Shown here: piece by piece, positions 1 through 37,394 of the stretch
Numbering within the stretch: the first letter of the stretch is position 1
How the letters are laid out: each line of letters opens with the position of its first letter
Assembly: GCA_028583405.1 (NCBI GenBank)
Contig: CM053253.1
Span: forward strand, 1,615,916 to 1,679,915
Source of the DNA: Pogonophryne albipinna
Taxonomy: Eukaryota > Chordata > Actinopteri > Perciformes > Artedidraconidae
DNA length: 64,000 bases
Reading direction: 5' to 3'
Translations under genes and position numbers: made by a program
Notes under the pieces: model-generated
What the model was told of the DNA's origin: nothing
The model's database searches: none
What the model saw: the letters and a program-made list of their open reading frames with translations, nothing else

Positions 1-196
1 CACTTTCGATTGCATGATATAGCCCAGCGCAACACCTTCGTCACACATGTTGCCACCTGTTTGTACCATTTTCAGGCGATTTGTAATCTGTTCTAGAAAA
101 ACCAGGTGTTTTTTTATATTTGTGGAGTTAGGTGGTCTGCGAGTGTTTTTTTATTGGTTAAGTGGTCCTTGGTATGAAAAAGTTTGAGAAACACTG
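1..196. mobile_element. Partial hAT-like element end
   Basis: The stretch ends at 176-196 with a sequence that, read on the minus strand, starts CAGTGTTTCTCAAACTTTTTC. This is a form common at the ends of hAT DNA transposons. The other end lies outside the window, so no target duplication can be tested. No coding potential seen. Confidence 0.45.
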
Positions 197-484
197 CTAT
201 AAAGGAACTACAGCACGGTCACATGACTTCACGTTACCACCGCTAAGCTAAAGGAGGCTAATGTTGGGCTATAAAAGAACTACAGCACGGTCACATGACT
301 TCACGTCACCACCGCTAAGCTAAAGGAGGCTAATGTTGGGCTATAAAAGAACTACAGCACGGTCACATGACTTCACGACACCACCGCTAAGCTAAAGGTG
401 GCTAATGTTGGGCTATAAAGGAACTACAGCACGGTCACATGACTTCACGTCACCACCGCTAAGCTAAAGGCGGCTAATGTTGGC
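197..484. repeat. 72-bp tandem repeat, four copies
   Basis: Four near-identical units begin with CTATAAA at 197, 269, 341 and 413. Copies differ at a few bases only (for example GTTACC, GTCACC and GACACC variants). It directly follows the hAT-like end. Confidence 0.9.
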
Positions 485-3165
485 CGTGGTGACGTTTAGT
501 CGTCTCATTTAGACACTTGTTAGCAACCTCTGTTGTCGTAGGACAAAACGTAAAAATCTCTTCAGTTTGCGTGAACCACAGACCTTATTTCCAGCTAACA
601 ACCAGAAACACATTCAGAAAACCATTTACCTCTATACCAGGGGACAGGAAGTGGTTAAATGCTGACTCATTTGAGGGTTGTAGGACTCATTCCTGAACCA
701 CTCTAGGGGGAATTGGGTCTGATAACATGAGGAAAGTCTTGAGGAGGCGCATCATGTGAGGAATGAAGCTCCATTGATGCAAAATATCAGTAAAGATCCT
801 GTTTTTATACTCAGAAGTTACACTTTTTTTGGCTTCATGCACCACTGAGTAACTTCCATAAGGATGAACTCCGCCGTTCTCTTCAAACATCGAGGTGTGC
901 AGCGGAAAAAAGCCATCTTGGCTCTCACTGGTCAACAGATTGCTGCTCCTCCGCACTCAAACAGTGAGCCAGCTGTCCCTGAATCTGTTGTATTAAACAT
1001 TCCTCTCCAAAAACATACTCTATTATCCGTCTTTTACCAACAGAGCCACAGCCGCTGGCTCACAGTGAATTGAAAAGCTCAAAAGGCAGAATGCACTTAC
1101 ATAACCGCAGTTTCAAAAACCCAATTTCAGGAGAGTGAATCAGGGCGAATTCACAAACTGAAGAGTGAAAGTTCAATGCAGCAGAAGCAGAGATGTTCCT
1201 GAATGCATCATTTCAGATCCTGGAAGCAGGCTTTAAATCTGTCTCTTCACCTCTTCTTGTAAGGAAGGTTTACTTTATTCCCGAGATGAATGGAAGACAA
1301 ACGAGGTCCGCTTTAACTTGACGTGTTGCCAGAACTCCTGCCAAGCACTCATCTTTAATAGATCTCCTCGGCTGCACTTTCAATGCGTTTTTTAAATTAA
1401 AACCACCACCAGTTGTGCCTGCAGGGACAACTTTTAGGTATAGTGATTGAACTCTCAGCACAGGTGATTAATGTTCACGGCTAGAAATCTATCAATCGGA
1501 CTGTTTTATCTCACTCTGCTGCAAAAACCATCTGAACCACCAGCGTCTTTCCATCAGATACAGAAACCTACAGCAGTCTGAAGGAGATTCAGTCAATACT
1601 GCATCCTCAGCACTCTCAGTTTGAGGTAAAAAAGGTAAAATGTCTGCATTCAAATGAGTAAGAACTAGTAGAATGATGTTATATATTCAGTCAAGTTAGT
1701 TCAAATGTTTTAGAGGAATGTGAATTAATTGGAGGGCGTATTGAGGGCCATTGGAGAGAAAACACAGTCTGGGGAGGGGAGAAATGTTAATGAAAAACTC
1801 ACAGTTTACGAGATTAAACTCACAAATGAATGAGAAAAACCACAGTGTTTTGTGAAGTCAAGGAACCATATCTCTCTCTCACATATTTACCACTTTTAAA
1901 ATCAGAGAATATCCAAGTCTTTCTTTAAATATCACACCCCATTCTGTCCAATGTCCCGCTGTAGTTTCCTCTGGACTCCTGTGGTGTCGTCAAACGTTAG
2001 CTGCCATAAACTGACATTTTATCAAGTTTAAAGCCACTTGTTTTACCACAGAAGCCCACGTTTGATCAGTGAAATGTATTTAAAGTGTCAAAGTAATCAT
2101 TGGTACTGAAGTTTCAACTAATAAGCAGGAATCTCATAAATTTAGAGGCGGAGCTTGTGAGACAAGAACAAACTAAGTTATAAAACACAAATTTGTTTTT
2201 GCATTTAATGCCTTATTGCAAAGTACAGAGTTCAACCTAAGTGGGGCTCCAACACTGTCTTTAATGGAAACGGGGACTAAACGTTTTGTCACAGTTCAGG
2301 GGTTGAAGAAGTACATGTAAAATAAAATGTATAAGCATCAAAATGTATTTAAAGTACCAAAAGTAGAAGTAATCATTATGCAGAATGCTTTAATATTCAT
2401 GCATTGTTGTTTTAACATCAATATTGGTTCACTGTTTTTACCGCTTTATATCAGAGGAGACAGAACCATCAACACTGAAGGAATCCTCACCAGCAGAAGA
2501 CTACAACTCCCATGATGCAACGCTGCACACCCAAATAAAGAACGTTTACTGTTTTCATTCAGAGACCTTGGAAAATGACATGTTACGTAACGTGTTTAAC
2601 ATCCCACACTATATGTAACCTGGTTCCGTATCATAAACCCTGCAGAGATAGAGACTCCAGGATCTCATGGCATAAAGAGACATTTTAAATTAAATCCCTC
2701 CGCCTGACTGACTCCATCTCACACTATTTTCATTTCCATGTCCTCCATCTAATTACTTTCTGCTCCGTGAGAGCTGAGACCTCCTCGCATCGCGACGCTC
2801 GGCTCCTATCGCTCCCCAGAGTCCGGACATTACGCCAAACTTCCAATTAAAGTCGCACAACAGAGCGGGATAATCCCAACTATCGGAGCCAATGAGGAAT
2901 TGTGTCACGCTTGCAAAGTAAATAGAGAAACTGCTGGTGTCTGATCACAAAGCAGAGGGAATATAATGCTCAACTCACTGCAGGGGAACATGAGGAGCTG
3001 CAGTGGGGGTTATACCGTGCATTGAGTCAAGTATTTTACTTATTGTGACATGATTACTTGGCTTTTTCCATGTTATGCTGTTTTATAGGCTACTTCTACA
3101 GCACGTGATTTCAGGGGGAAATATTGTCGTGTTTACTGCACTCCAGTTACATTTGAGAACAACTC
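485..3165. other. Intergenic, no gene recognised
   Basis: No reading frame here resembles a known protein and none is flanked by convincing splice sites. It is AT-rich non-coding sequence. A ZNF143/THAP11-like motif lies at 2500-2519. Confidence 0.6.
2500..2519 (+). promoter_or_regulatory. ZNF143/THAP11-like motif
   Basis: The sequence ACTACAACTCCCATGATGCA matches the vertebrate ACTAYRNNNCCCR promoter motif bound by ZNF143/THAP11. No gene start is evident beside it, so it may be TE-borne. Confidence 0.45.
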
Positions 3166-3196
3166 GTGATGAGCTCATATGAGATGATGCACTGCC

Positions 3197-4954
3197 TTCT
3201 TCTACATCAACATGTGTCCCCTCTTCTCCATGTCTCTCCTACATCAACATGTGTCCCCTCTTCTTCATGTCTCTTCTACATCAACATGTGTCCCCTCTTC
3301 TCCATGTCTCTCCTACATCAACATGTGTCCCCTCTTCTTCATGTCTCTTCCACATCAACATGTGTCCCCTCTTCTTCATGTCTCTTCTTCATCAACATGT
3401 GTCCCCTCTTCTTCATGTCTCTTCTACATCAACATGTGTCCCCTCTTCTTCACGTCTCTTCTTCATCAACATGTGTCCCCTCTTCTTCATGTCTCTTCTA
3501 CATCAACATGTGTCCCCTCTTCTTCATGTCTCTTCTACATCAACATGTGTCCCCTCTGCTTCATGTCTCTTCTACATCAACACGTGTCCCCTCTTCTTCA
3601 TGTCTCTCCTACATCAACATGTGTCCCCTCTTCTTCATGTCTCTTCTACATCAACATGTGTCCCCTCTTCTTCATGTCTCTCCTACATCAACACGTGTCC
3701 CCTCTTCTTCATGTCTCTCCTACATCAACATGTGTCCCCTCTTCTTCATGTCTCTTCATCAACATGTGTCCCCTCTTCTTCATGTCTCTTCTACATCAAC
3801 ATGTGTCCCCTCTTCTCCATGTCTCTTCTACATCAACATGTGTCCCCTCTTCTTCATGTCTCTTCTACATCAACATGTGTCCCCTCTTCTTCATGTCTCT
3901 CCAACATCAACACGTGTCCCCTCTTCTTCATGTCTCTCCTACATCAACATGTGTCCCCTCTTCTTCACGTCTCTTCTTCATCAACATGTGTCCCCTCTTC
4001 TTCATGTCTCTTCTACATCAACATGTGTCCCCTCTTCTTCATGTCTCTTCTACATCAACATGTGTCCCCTCTGCTTCATGTCTCTTCTACATCAACACGT
4101 GTCCCCTCTTCTTCATGTCTCTCCTACATCAACATGTGTCCCCTCTTCTTCATGTCTCTTCTACATCAACATGTGTCCCCTCTTCTTCATGTCTCTCCTA
4201 CATCAACACGTGTCCCCTCTTCTTCATGTCTCTCCTACATCAACATGTGTCCCCTCTTCTTCATGTCTCTTCATCAACATGTGTCCCCTCTTCTTCATGT
4301 CTCTTCTACATCAACATGTGTCCCCTCTTCTCCATGTCTCTTCTACATCAACATGTGTCCCCTCTTCTTCATGTCTCTTCTACATCAACATGTGTCCCCT
4401 CTTCTTCATGTCTCTCCTACATCAACACGTGTCCCCTCTTCTTCATGTCTCTCCTACATCAACATGTGTCCCCTCTTCTTCATGTCTCTTCATCAACATG
4501 TGTCCCCTCTTCTTCATGTCTCTTCTACATCAACATGTGTCCCCTCTTCTCCATGTCTCTTCTACATCAACATGTGTCCCCTCTTCTTCATGTCTCTTCT
4601 ACATCAACATGTGTCCCCTCTTCTTCATGTCTCTTCTACATCAACATGTGTCCCCTCTTCTTCATGTCTCTTCTACATCAACATGTGTCCCCTCTTCTTC
4701 ATGTCTCTTCTACATCAACATGTGTCCCCTCTTCTTCATGTCTCTTCTACATCAACATGTGTCCCCTCTTCTTCATGTCTCTTCTACATCAACATGTGTC
4801 CCCTCTTCTTCATGTCTCTTCTACATCAACATGTGTCCCCTCTTCTCCATGTCTCTTCTTCATCAACATGTGTCCCCTCTTCTTCATGTCTCTTCTATAT
4901 CAACATGTGTCCCCTCTTCTTCATGTCTCTTCTACATCAACATGTGTCCCCTCT
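3197..4954. repeat. 37-bp minisatellite, about 47 copies
   Basis: The unit contains CATCAACATGTGTCCCCTC followed by TTCTTCATGTCTC. Units are 37 bp, with some ~31-bp short variants at about 3752, 4268 and 4486. Because 37 is one more than a multiple of three and the unit has no stop on the plus strand, three overlapping frames of nearly 600 codons stay open. These are by-products of the repeat, not genes. Variant units recur about 517 bp apart, so blocks of units were duplicated together. Confidence 0.95.
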
Positions 4955-9600
<4,646 letters not shown>

Positions 9601-9688
<88 letters not shown>

Positions 9689-9707
9689 CGCACACACGCA
9701 CACACTG
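9601..9707. repeat. (CA)n microsatellite
   Basis: CA dinucleotides with CGCACA interruptions at the right end. Confidence 0.97.
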
Positions 9708-9738
9708 CATTGAAAGGAAAGTGAGGATGAAAGAATAA

Positions 9739-9870
9739 AACACACACACATACCAGTTCCGTGGTCATGTTCTGTTGAGTTGTGGCAATCATTGTAATTC
9801 CGCAACGAGCTCCAGATCGAGATCCTGATTCCGGTGCTGGTCCTGATCCTGGCCGCCTGAGACGCTTCAA
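9739..9870 (-). other. Possible minus-strand first exon
   Basis: On the minus strand this GC-rich segment has an ATG at about 9793-9795, a short frame reading MIATTQQNMTTEL, and then a GTATGT donor-like sequence that merges into the CA/TG tract. It could be the first coding exon of a gene running left out of the window. I recognise no protein from these 13 residues and see no second exon, so this is weak. Confidence 0.2.
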
Positions 9871-9989
9871 ACCCGGCGAGCAGAGCCGAGTGAGGCTGCG
9901 GAGCTTCGTGTGCAGGCTCCTCTCTCTCGCCCTGTGTGTGCGTGCGTGTGCGTGCGCGTGTGTGTGTGTGTTTATCGGCTATTGATTGG

Positions 9990-11159
9990 CTCTCAAATGA
10001 ATCATGAAGACAGGGCTACAGCTGCAGAGTAACTATGAATAAACAAACAATTTGAAGTAGTTTACACCCTCATTTTACGTGCTGGAATAAATATGTACAA
10101 TACATTATATTTAAATAGAATAATATCCTATTTACAACACCCTCATCATACCTAGAGTTACAATAAGGTGTATTGCCAAGCAGCTAAGGTACCTTTGTGA
10201 TGCTATATGAAGGGGAAGTACAAAATCATAGGCTAACATGATCTAAATTACACGGAGAACTTCTTCACAGCCAAAAACTACACATCCCATCATGCATCCG
10301 ATCCGACAAATGTCCCTTTTTTGGCCCTTAAACAGCATTTTCTTAAATGTAACAGTGAATGATGTTTTTATCGGTTAAGATAGTAGTAGGCCTATTTGTT
10401 TTAGGGAATCAGTGCTTGCTTTGGGGAGTTATATAACCTGCCTTACTTTACCTGTCTGACTGATGGTTGGGAGTTATTAACAGACAGGTGTAGTGCTACA
10501 GGTGCAGGACATTACCTCACAGCCGCAGAATACTAACAGTGTCTGCTAAAATGCATGCAGTCGTTATTTTTCCACTTAGATACTCAAAGAAAGAACTGTT
10601 TACCTTTCTGTTCACTCACCAGTTGTTGCTGCTGCCGCTGCGGGGATTTTATTTTGAAAGTAAATACCGGAAGTCTAACGGTTTTTATTCACTCCATCAT
10701 TGTGAGTTTCACTGTCTGAGATCATTTATAACATTATATCGAATACAATTGACATTTAAAATTGTATGTTGTTCTCATTTCTGTGAGTTTGTGTTTCAAG
10801 CGACCTTTTATTTTTATGGTTTTGACCGGAAGTGTAATTAAATAATATAAAATCAAATTGTATTTATATGATAATGAGAATAATAATAATATATTGGATT
10901 TATATAGCGCCTTTATAGGACTCATTTCATAATTAAAATGAATTAAATTAGAATAACATTGGAATTAAAAAAAACGTGAAATAATTAATCAAGTAATGTT
11001 TCTTACACTTTAACTCAATTGATAAGATTATATTGAAAACAAACCAGACATTTAAAATATATTGCTTTAATAATTTCCTCCTGTTTGTTCTTTTTTTGTG
11101 TTCGCGTAAAAATGACCGTTGATGTGCGTTTATTTTGAAAAACACACACTCGGAAGTCA
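9990..11159. other. Intergenic upstream of racgap1
   Basis: AT-rich, no coding exon seen. It contains a ZNF143/THAP11-like motif (10,277-10,296) about 0.9 kb before the racgap1 promoter. Confidence 0.55.
10277..10296 (+). promoter_or_regulatory. ZNF143/THAP11-like motif
   Basis: ACTACACATCCCATCATGCA fits the ACTAYRNNNCCCR motif with the extended ATGCA end. It lies upstream of racgap1 and may mark a distal promoter element or a TE remnant. Confidence 0.5.
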
Positions 11160-11290
11160 TTTTTCGCAGTGGTCGTCGCTGATTGGCTAGCGGCGAAATT
11201 TGAAATGCAACGCGCTCATTGTGGAATGATGCGGTCAGAGGCACAACCAGGTGGTCGATAAAAAAAAGAAAAGAAACGGGAAAAGCTCAG
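11160..11290 (+). promoter_or_regulatory. racgap1 promoter with CCAAT box and CDE/CHR-like element
   Basis: A CCAAT box (ATTGG at 11,182-11,186) is followed by GCGGCGAAATTTGAA at 11,191-11,204. This contains an E2F/CDE-like half-site, about four bases, then TTTGAA, the canonical CHR. CCAAT plus CDE/CHR is the known arrangement of G2/M genes repressed by the DREAM complex and activated by B-MYB/FOXM1 with NF-Y. Human RACGAP1 is such a gene. There is no TATA box. The start site is inferred, not seen. Confidence 0.65.
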
Positions 11291-11341
11291 GGTTAAACTT
11301 CACCGAGAGGATAATACTGTCCCGCATTTCTCCTGTAAACG
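11255..11341 (+). other. racgap1: racgap1 non-coding exon 1 (5'UTR, start approximate)
   Basis: A GTAAGT donor begins at 11,342 just after the promoter, with no ATG frame running into it. The next acceptor, TTTTCAG ending 12,755, precedes the start-codon exon. The transcription start is approximate. Confidence 0.6.
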
Positions 11342-11984
11342 GTAAGTTACACTTTCTTGCTAATATTTGCTAGTTCCTTCCGTGGATCAACAGTTAGCAG
11401 CTAAAGTAGCCGCCGTGTTGTTTTACAAAATTGACCCAACTTGAGTTGAACGGAATTACCTGTAGATAGCGTTGCTTAATTAGCATTAGCTTGAATATAA
11501 ACAAAAGAGAACCGCTGAGCCAAATCAGAAACAAGGTTAGATAGATATTAAAGTGTGGTTTTTAATGCGGCTAATTGAGATTTTAATGCATTATTTCCGT
11601 TTAAGTGTGAGGATAATTTCCACTTCCTCTTTATTGCAGAGTATCTCCTAATTTAACACCAACTACAATAAAAACATGCCATACATTTCTGCTATCTAAA
11701 AAAAACCATACGCTTTTTAAAATCCTAATAAACAGTGGGTTAAAGTAACTAAGTAAATGTACTCGAGTACAGTACAATGTTGAGGTACTTGTACTATTAA
11801 CTTGAGTACTTCCGTGTTTTGCTACTTTCAAAACAGGCAATATTAACAGGGACTTAAAACCACAATGTACATTTTACATGTATATCGTATTTAATAATCC
11901 GTTCCAGTCTTTTTATGCTGCAACGCAAATAATTCCCAAATTGGGATCAATAAAGTATCCGGTAGGGGCTTGGACTGTGAGCCG

Positions 11985-12370
11985 TAGGGTCGCCGGTTCA
12001 AGTCCCCGACCAGACCTAAATATGGAGTGTGGACTGTTACTTGGAGAGGTCCCAGTTCACCTCCTGCCCTGCCGTGGTGCACCGGACACCACCCTCCCCC
12101 CCCCCCCCCACTCCCACTCCCACTCCCCACTCCCACTCCCACTCCCCACTCCCACTCCCCACTCCCACTCCCCCCCCCCACTCCCACTCCCCCCACTCCC
12201 ACTCCCCACTCCCACTCCCCCCCCCCACTCCCACTCCCATTGCTCCCCGGGCGCTGTACAATAGCTGCCCACTGCTCCTAGTACTAGCCTCCTGGTAATA
12301 GGATGGGTTAAAAGCAGAGAACACATTTCACTGTGTGCTCTGCATGTGAGACCACCTCCGATTCTATTCT
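11985..12370 (+). mobile_element. tRNA-derived SINE split by a C-rich simple repeat
   Basis: The head has a B-box-like GGTTCAAGTCC at about 11,996-12,006. The tail reads GATGGGTTAAAAGCAGAGAA, typical of fish SINE tails. The middle is replaced by the (CCCCACTCCCACT)n array. It lies in racgap1 intron 1. Confidence 0.65.
12096..12240. repeat. CCCCACTCCCACT-type simple repeat
   Basis: A strongly strand-biased C-rich array of CCCACT/CCCCACT units. The other strand is G-rich with runs of three to nine G, able in principle to form G-quadruplexes. Confidence 0.9.
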
Positions 12371-12773
12371 ATACTTCTTTGGGATATAATACAAGTCATA
12401 ATATAGAATGCATAATGCCAAAAAAAACATAACATAACTCAAATAGAAGTCACTGGAAAATAGGCCTTATAAAATGTTAAATATAAAAATGTACCCATTT
12501 GTACGATACGTCTTCTTTGTTCGTATATGTTCTTTGGAATGACTGCATTTTTCCACCTACATGCGGCCAGGTCTCAGAGGCTTTGAATAAACAACAGTTC
12601 CTTTCAGACTCAAAAAACGGCCGTGATTTCACAGGAATAATTAGTGCCAGATGTGTGACGGTGCGACATTGACCAGCAGCCATACACCAGGTCAATGTAA
12701 CACTACACACAACTTGTTACCCTATAAACTAAATGTACTTAATGTTGCTTTTCAGGGTGTTGAGATCCAGGCC

Positions 12774-34072
<21,299 letters not shown>

Positions 34073-34459
34073 TCCAACGAAGAAGAAACACTTGAGCTTT
34101 TGTTCACTCTGCAATAACAACCCCCCTCCATCTCCAAAGCCTCCTGGTCTGCTTCAGAGCCGTTTGAATATTTCACAATAGTGTTTTGATGGTTTTACAT
34201 GTTTGTAAAGGACGTGTGTCTTTAGAGCTTCTGCTGAATGTGTAACGAGACCTTTTACTCCTTTAACGCGTGTTTTTATATATCACTCTTTTTTAAAATA
34301 TATGCTATGTGCACGCTTTGATTGTGACCTGCTTTAAACTCAACTCATGTGTCACTCAGAGGTTGAAGAATGGATTTTTTTTTTAAGGCATTTCATTGCA
34401 GGTTGTAATCAAAGGTGGCCAGTGTCGTTTATCCTTTACGCTTTTTCACTGTTTGTATT
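34073..34459 (+). other. racgap1: racgap1 3'UTR (end uncertain)
   Basis: Follows the stop codon. No AATAAA occurs here; the first clear AATAAA downstream is at 36,040-36,045, beyond the inverted-arm satellite. Either a variant signal is used or the 3'UTR includes the repeat. Confidence 0.4.
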
Positions 34460-34464
34460 GAGTT

Positions 34465-34685
34465 TTACGCTGGTCGACGGGTGCTAACGTGCTACAGCGA
34501 CACAACACTCTTCCATCAGGAGAAACGATGCAGATGTAGAAACACAAAGGTTCCACATGAAGAAACATCTCCAGCAACTTGACAACACCTGCAGCGTTTA
34601 GAGGACATTCAGCAGCTTGAGGAGACATGGCAGCGTTTACTGAAAGCTGCAGAAACCAGACGCTGAAGAAGCTCAGACACAACGT
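34465..34685. repeat. Left arm of ~220-bp inverted repeat
   Basis: Reverse complement of 35,350-35,600: shared words include GCTGCCATGTCTCCTCAAGC and GTCAAGTTGCTG, TTTCTCCTGATGGAAGAG. Together the arms enclose the 38-bp satellite. It looks like the terminal part of a foldback element. Confidence 0.85.
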
Positions 34686-34689
34686 CCCT

Positions 34690-35348
34690 CTTTAGTGTCC
34701 CCTGGTCTCCCAGCTGTGTGCGTCACTCTTTAGTGTCCCCTGGTCTCCCAGCTGTGTGCGTCACTCTTTAGTGTCCCCTGGTCTCCCAGCTGTGTGCGTC
34801 ACTCTTTAGTGTCCCCTGGTCTCCCAGCTGTGTGCGTCACTCTTTAGTGTCCCCTGGTCTCCCAGCTGTGTGCGTCACTCTTTAGTGTCCCCTGGTCTCC
34901 AGCTGTGTGCGTCACTCTTTAGTGTCCCCTGGTCTCCCAGCTGTGTGCGTCACTCTTTAGTGTCCCCTGGTCTCCCAGCTGTGTGCGGCACTCTTTAGTG
35001 TCCCCCGGTCTCCCAGCTGTGTGCGTCACTCTTTAGTGTCCCCTGGTCTCCCAGCTGTGTGCGTCACTCTTTAGTGTCCCCTGGTCTCCCAGCTGTGTGC
35101 GTCACTCTTTAGTGTCCCCTGGTCTCCCAGCTGTGTGCGTCACTCTTTAGTGTCCCCTGGTATCCCGGCTGTGTGTGTCACTCTTTAGTGTCCCCCGGTC
35201 TCCCGGCTGTGTGAGTCACTCTTTAGTGTCCCCCGGTCTCCCGGCTGTGTGTGTCACTCTTTAGTGTCCCCCGGTCTCCCGGCTGTGTGCGTCACTCTTT
35301 AGTGTCCCCTGGTCTCCCAGCTGTGTGCGTCACCTTTAAGTGTCCCCT
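34690..35348. repeat. 38-bp satellite, about 17 copies
   Basis: Unit reads TTTAGTGTCCCCTGGTCTCC then CAGCTGTGTGCGTCACTC. Later copies carry CCCCCGG and CCCGGCTG variants. It is enclosed by the inverted arms. Confidence 0.95.
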
Positions 35349-35349
35349 G

Positions 35350-35600
35350 GTGCTTTGAGCTTCTTGCAGCGTTAGGTTTCTGCAGCGTTTAGTGAACGCT
35401 GCCATGTCTCCTCAAGCTGCTGAATGTTCTCTAAACGCTGCATGTGATGTCAAGTTGCTGAAGATGTTTCTTCGTGTGGAACATTAGTGTTCTTATATCT
35501 GCATCCTTTCTGAAGCTGCAGGATGTTTCTCCTGATGGAAGAGGTTTGAGCCGTTGCAGCGTGTTAGCTCCTGTCGGCCTCCATAGTTTTGATCGTCTTT
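35350..35600. repeat. Right arm of ~220-bp inverted repeat
   Basis: Imperfect inverted copy of 34,465-34,685, starting GAGCTTCTTGCAGCG. It includes a short extra segment (CTTTCTGAAGCTGCAGGATG) not in the left arm. Confidence 0.85.
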
Positions 35601-36259
35601 ATCCTCCAGTAAATGTTGCTGTAATTGTTTACGCGCTCTCGGGCCCTCCTGTTTAATACTTGGCATTATTCTCTGAGAAACAGGGCGCACAATTAAAATA
35701 TCTCCACTGCCGGTGGTCGTCAGGTACTTTGTTCCCGGGCAGGATCATTTAATCTCGCTCCGTGTATTTTGGACTGTGGGAGGATGCTAACTAGCATGCT
35801 AAAGGCCATTACTTTGTAAGATTAGCCAGTTTAAGTTGCCGTGGCATTATTTGAATATTTAGCACAACATTTTGTACACTTGCTCTAAAAAACCTGTAAC
35901 TTATAAAATACATTTCGTACCAAAATTGTCTCCTGTGTTTTTTTTGTTTTTTTTATAGTTTTCTGAATCTTAATGCATTGATTTCATTCATTTAAAAATG
36001 TCCTTAATTGATGTTTAATTGTTTTAAAACCGTAAATTAAATAAATTGTTACATTATATTGTCTCACTTATATAAATTGTTTACCAAAAGCCTCTTGCAA
36101 AAAATGTCGCCGATCCGGGTCTCAGTCATAACTTGTGTCCTACACAGAGGACAGGTGTTTAACAATGGTTTGATGATGCATCATTATAAAAAGGCATGAA
36201 TTCAAAACAGATTATCACACCTTCTGTCCTGAAACTGTTGTTTTTGTAATATAATCTTT
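35601..36259. other. Intergenic between racgap1 and the DUF1295 gene
   Basis: AT-rich, no coding exon. It carries AATAAA at 36,040-36,045, which could end a long racgap1 transcript. Confidence 0.45.
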
Positions 36260-37273
36260 ACAGTGAGCATATTTGTACTTGTACTCCACTACAGTTCAGA
36301 GGTACATGGTGTACTTTTCCTCCACTACATGTATTGAATACCTTTAGTTACTTCACAGATCTGGATGAATGATGTGAAATCTAATCAAGTGTTGAATCAG
36401 ACTTTAGTTCCACCTGGAGTAAATCCACTAGCTGCACCTTCACCAGCTTTGAGAACACTTTCATGATCAATCATTATAAAACATATCATATATATTATTC
36501 TGAAATGGACCAATCTGCACGACTACTTTTACTGTCTTTCACTATATTTTGATGAGAATACTTTTCTACTTTCACTTGAGGAACATTTTGAATGCAGGAC
36601 TTTTAGGCCCAATCCAAAACCTGTTCCAAACCAACGAGTGTTCCAAACCAACGAGTGTGGAGCATGGATGTATAATAAGAAAGTCAGCACCGATGCAGAC
36701 TTATACATCCATGGTGCTGACTGGAGACCGGTCTCTACCTGACCGGAGTCACGCTGTGTGTGTCCGTCAGGAAACAAGCGGTTAACAAGTAGTTCCAGCA
36801 AACATCCGCTGATAAACTGCGATGTTAACAACCTCATGATAACCTCATGTTTTAACTTAGGATCAAACCTGTGTTTAGTCTAGCAAAAGGTAAATGTGTG
36901 CATTGTATTATAAAGTTGTGTATATTTACAAACTGTTGCAAAAACTAAGAAGCTTGTAAACATCAGGTCTAAAACTAAAAGAGCTTTACAAAAAAGAAAC
37001 ACAATTAAAGATGTTTGGAGTTTTATTTGAGTTATTAATTTGTCTAGGAGCTGAGGGGAGGCCGTCCCAAAGCGTGCCGCTGTATTTACTCCCTCCATCT
37101 GACAGGAGGGAGCCTCGTTGAGCTGCGAGTGAGACTCCAGAGTTCACTACGTCACGGAGGGGTAGGATGTAGGGCGTGGTTTGGGATTGGGCCTTACTGC
37201 AACAGAGTATTCCTACACTCTGGTACTTCTACTTTTACTCAAGTACAAGATCCGAGTACTTCTCCCACCTCTT
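36260..37273 (+). mobile_element. TE of the AGTACTTCTACTT family, plus copy
   Basis: Shares more than 300 bases in inverted orientation with 41,420-41,750, including GAATCAGACTTTAGTTCCAC and GAGAATACTTTTCTACTTTC. Ends with CTCCCACCTCT, the inverted CAGAGGTGGGAG end also seen at 40,206. It is interrupted by the Harbinger-like insertion at 36,606-37,193. Confidence 0.75.
36606..37193. mobile_element. Harbinger-like MITE nested in a TE
   Basis: Inverted ends GGCCCAATCC(A/C)AAACC. The 3-bp duplication TTA (36,603-36,605 and 37,194-37,196) fits PIF/Harbinger. The related copy at 41,420-41,470 lacks the insertion, giving an empty site (reverse complement GGACTTTCACTG). Confidence 0.75.
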
Positions 37274-37394
37274 TAGAGATCTCACAGAAAAGGCACATGC
37301 CAAACTGTAAATATGATGAATTTATTTTACAAAATGACAGAAAACATTACATTTCACTTGATTGTGTTTATTTTTGGTGTCTAAGTCCATCAGT

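Noticed and set aside
11996..12006. A tRNA gene at the GGTTCAAGTCC box
   Set aside because: Only the SINE-type B box and partial head are present; no cloverleaf can be formed.
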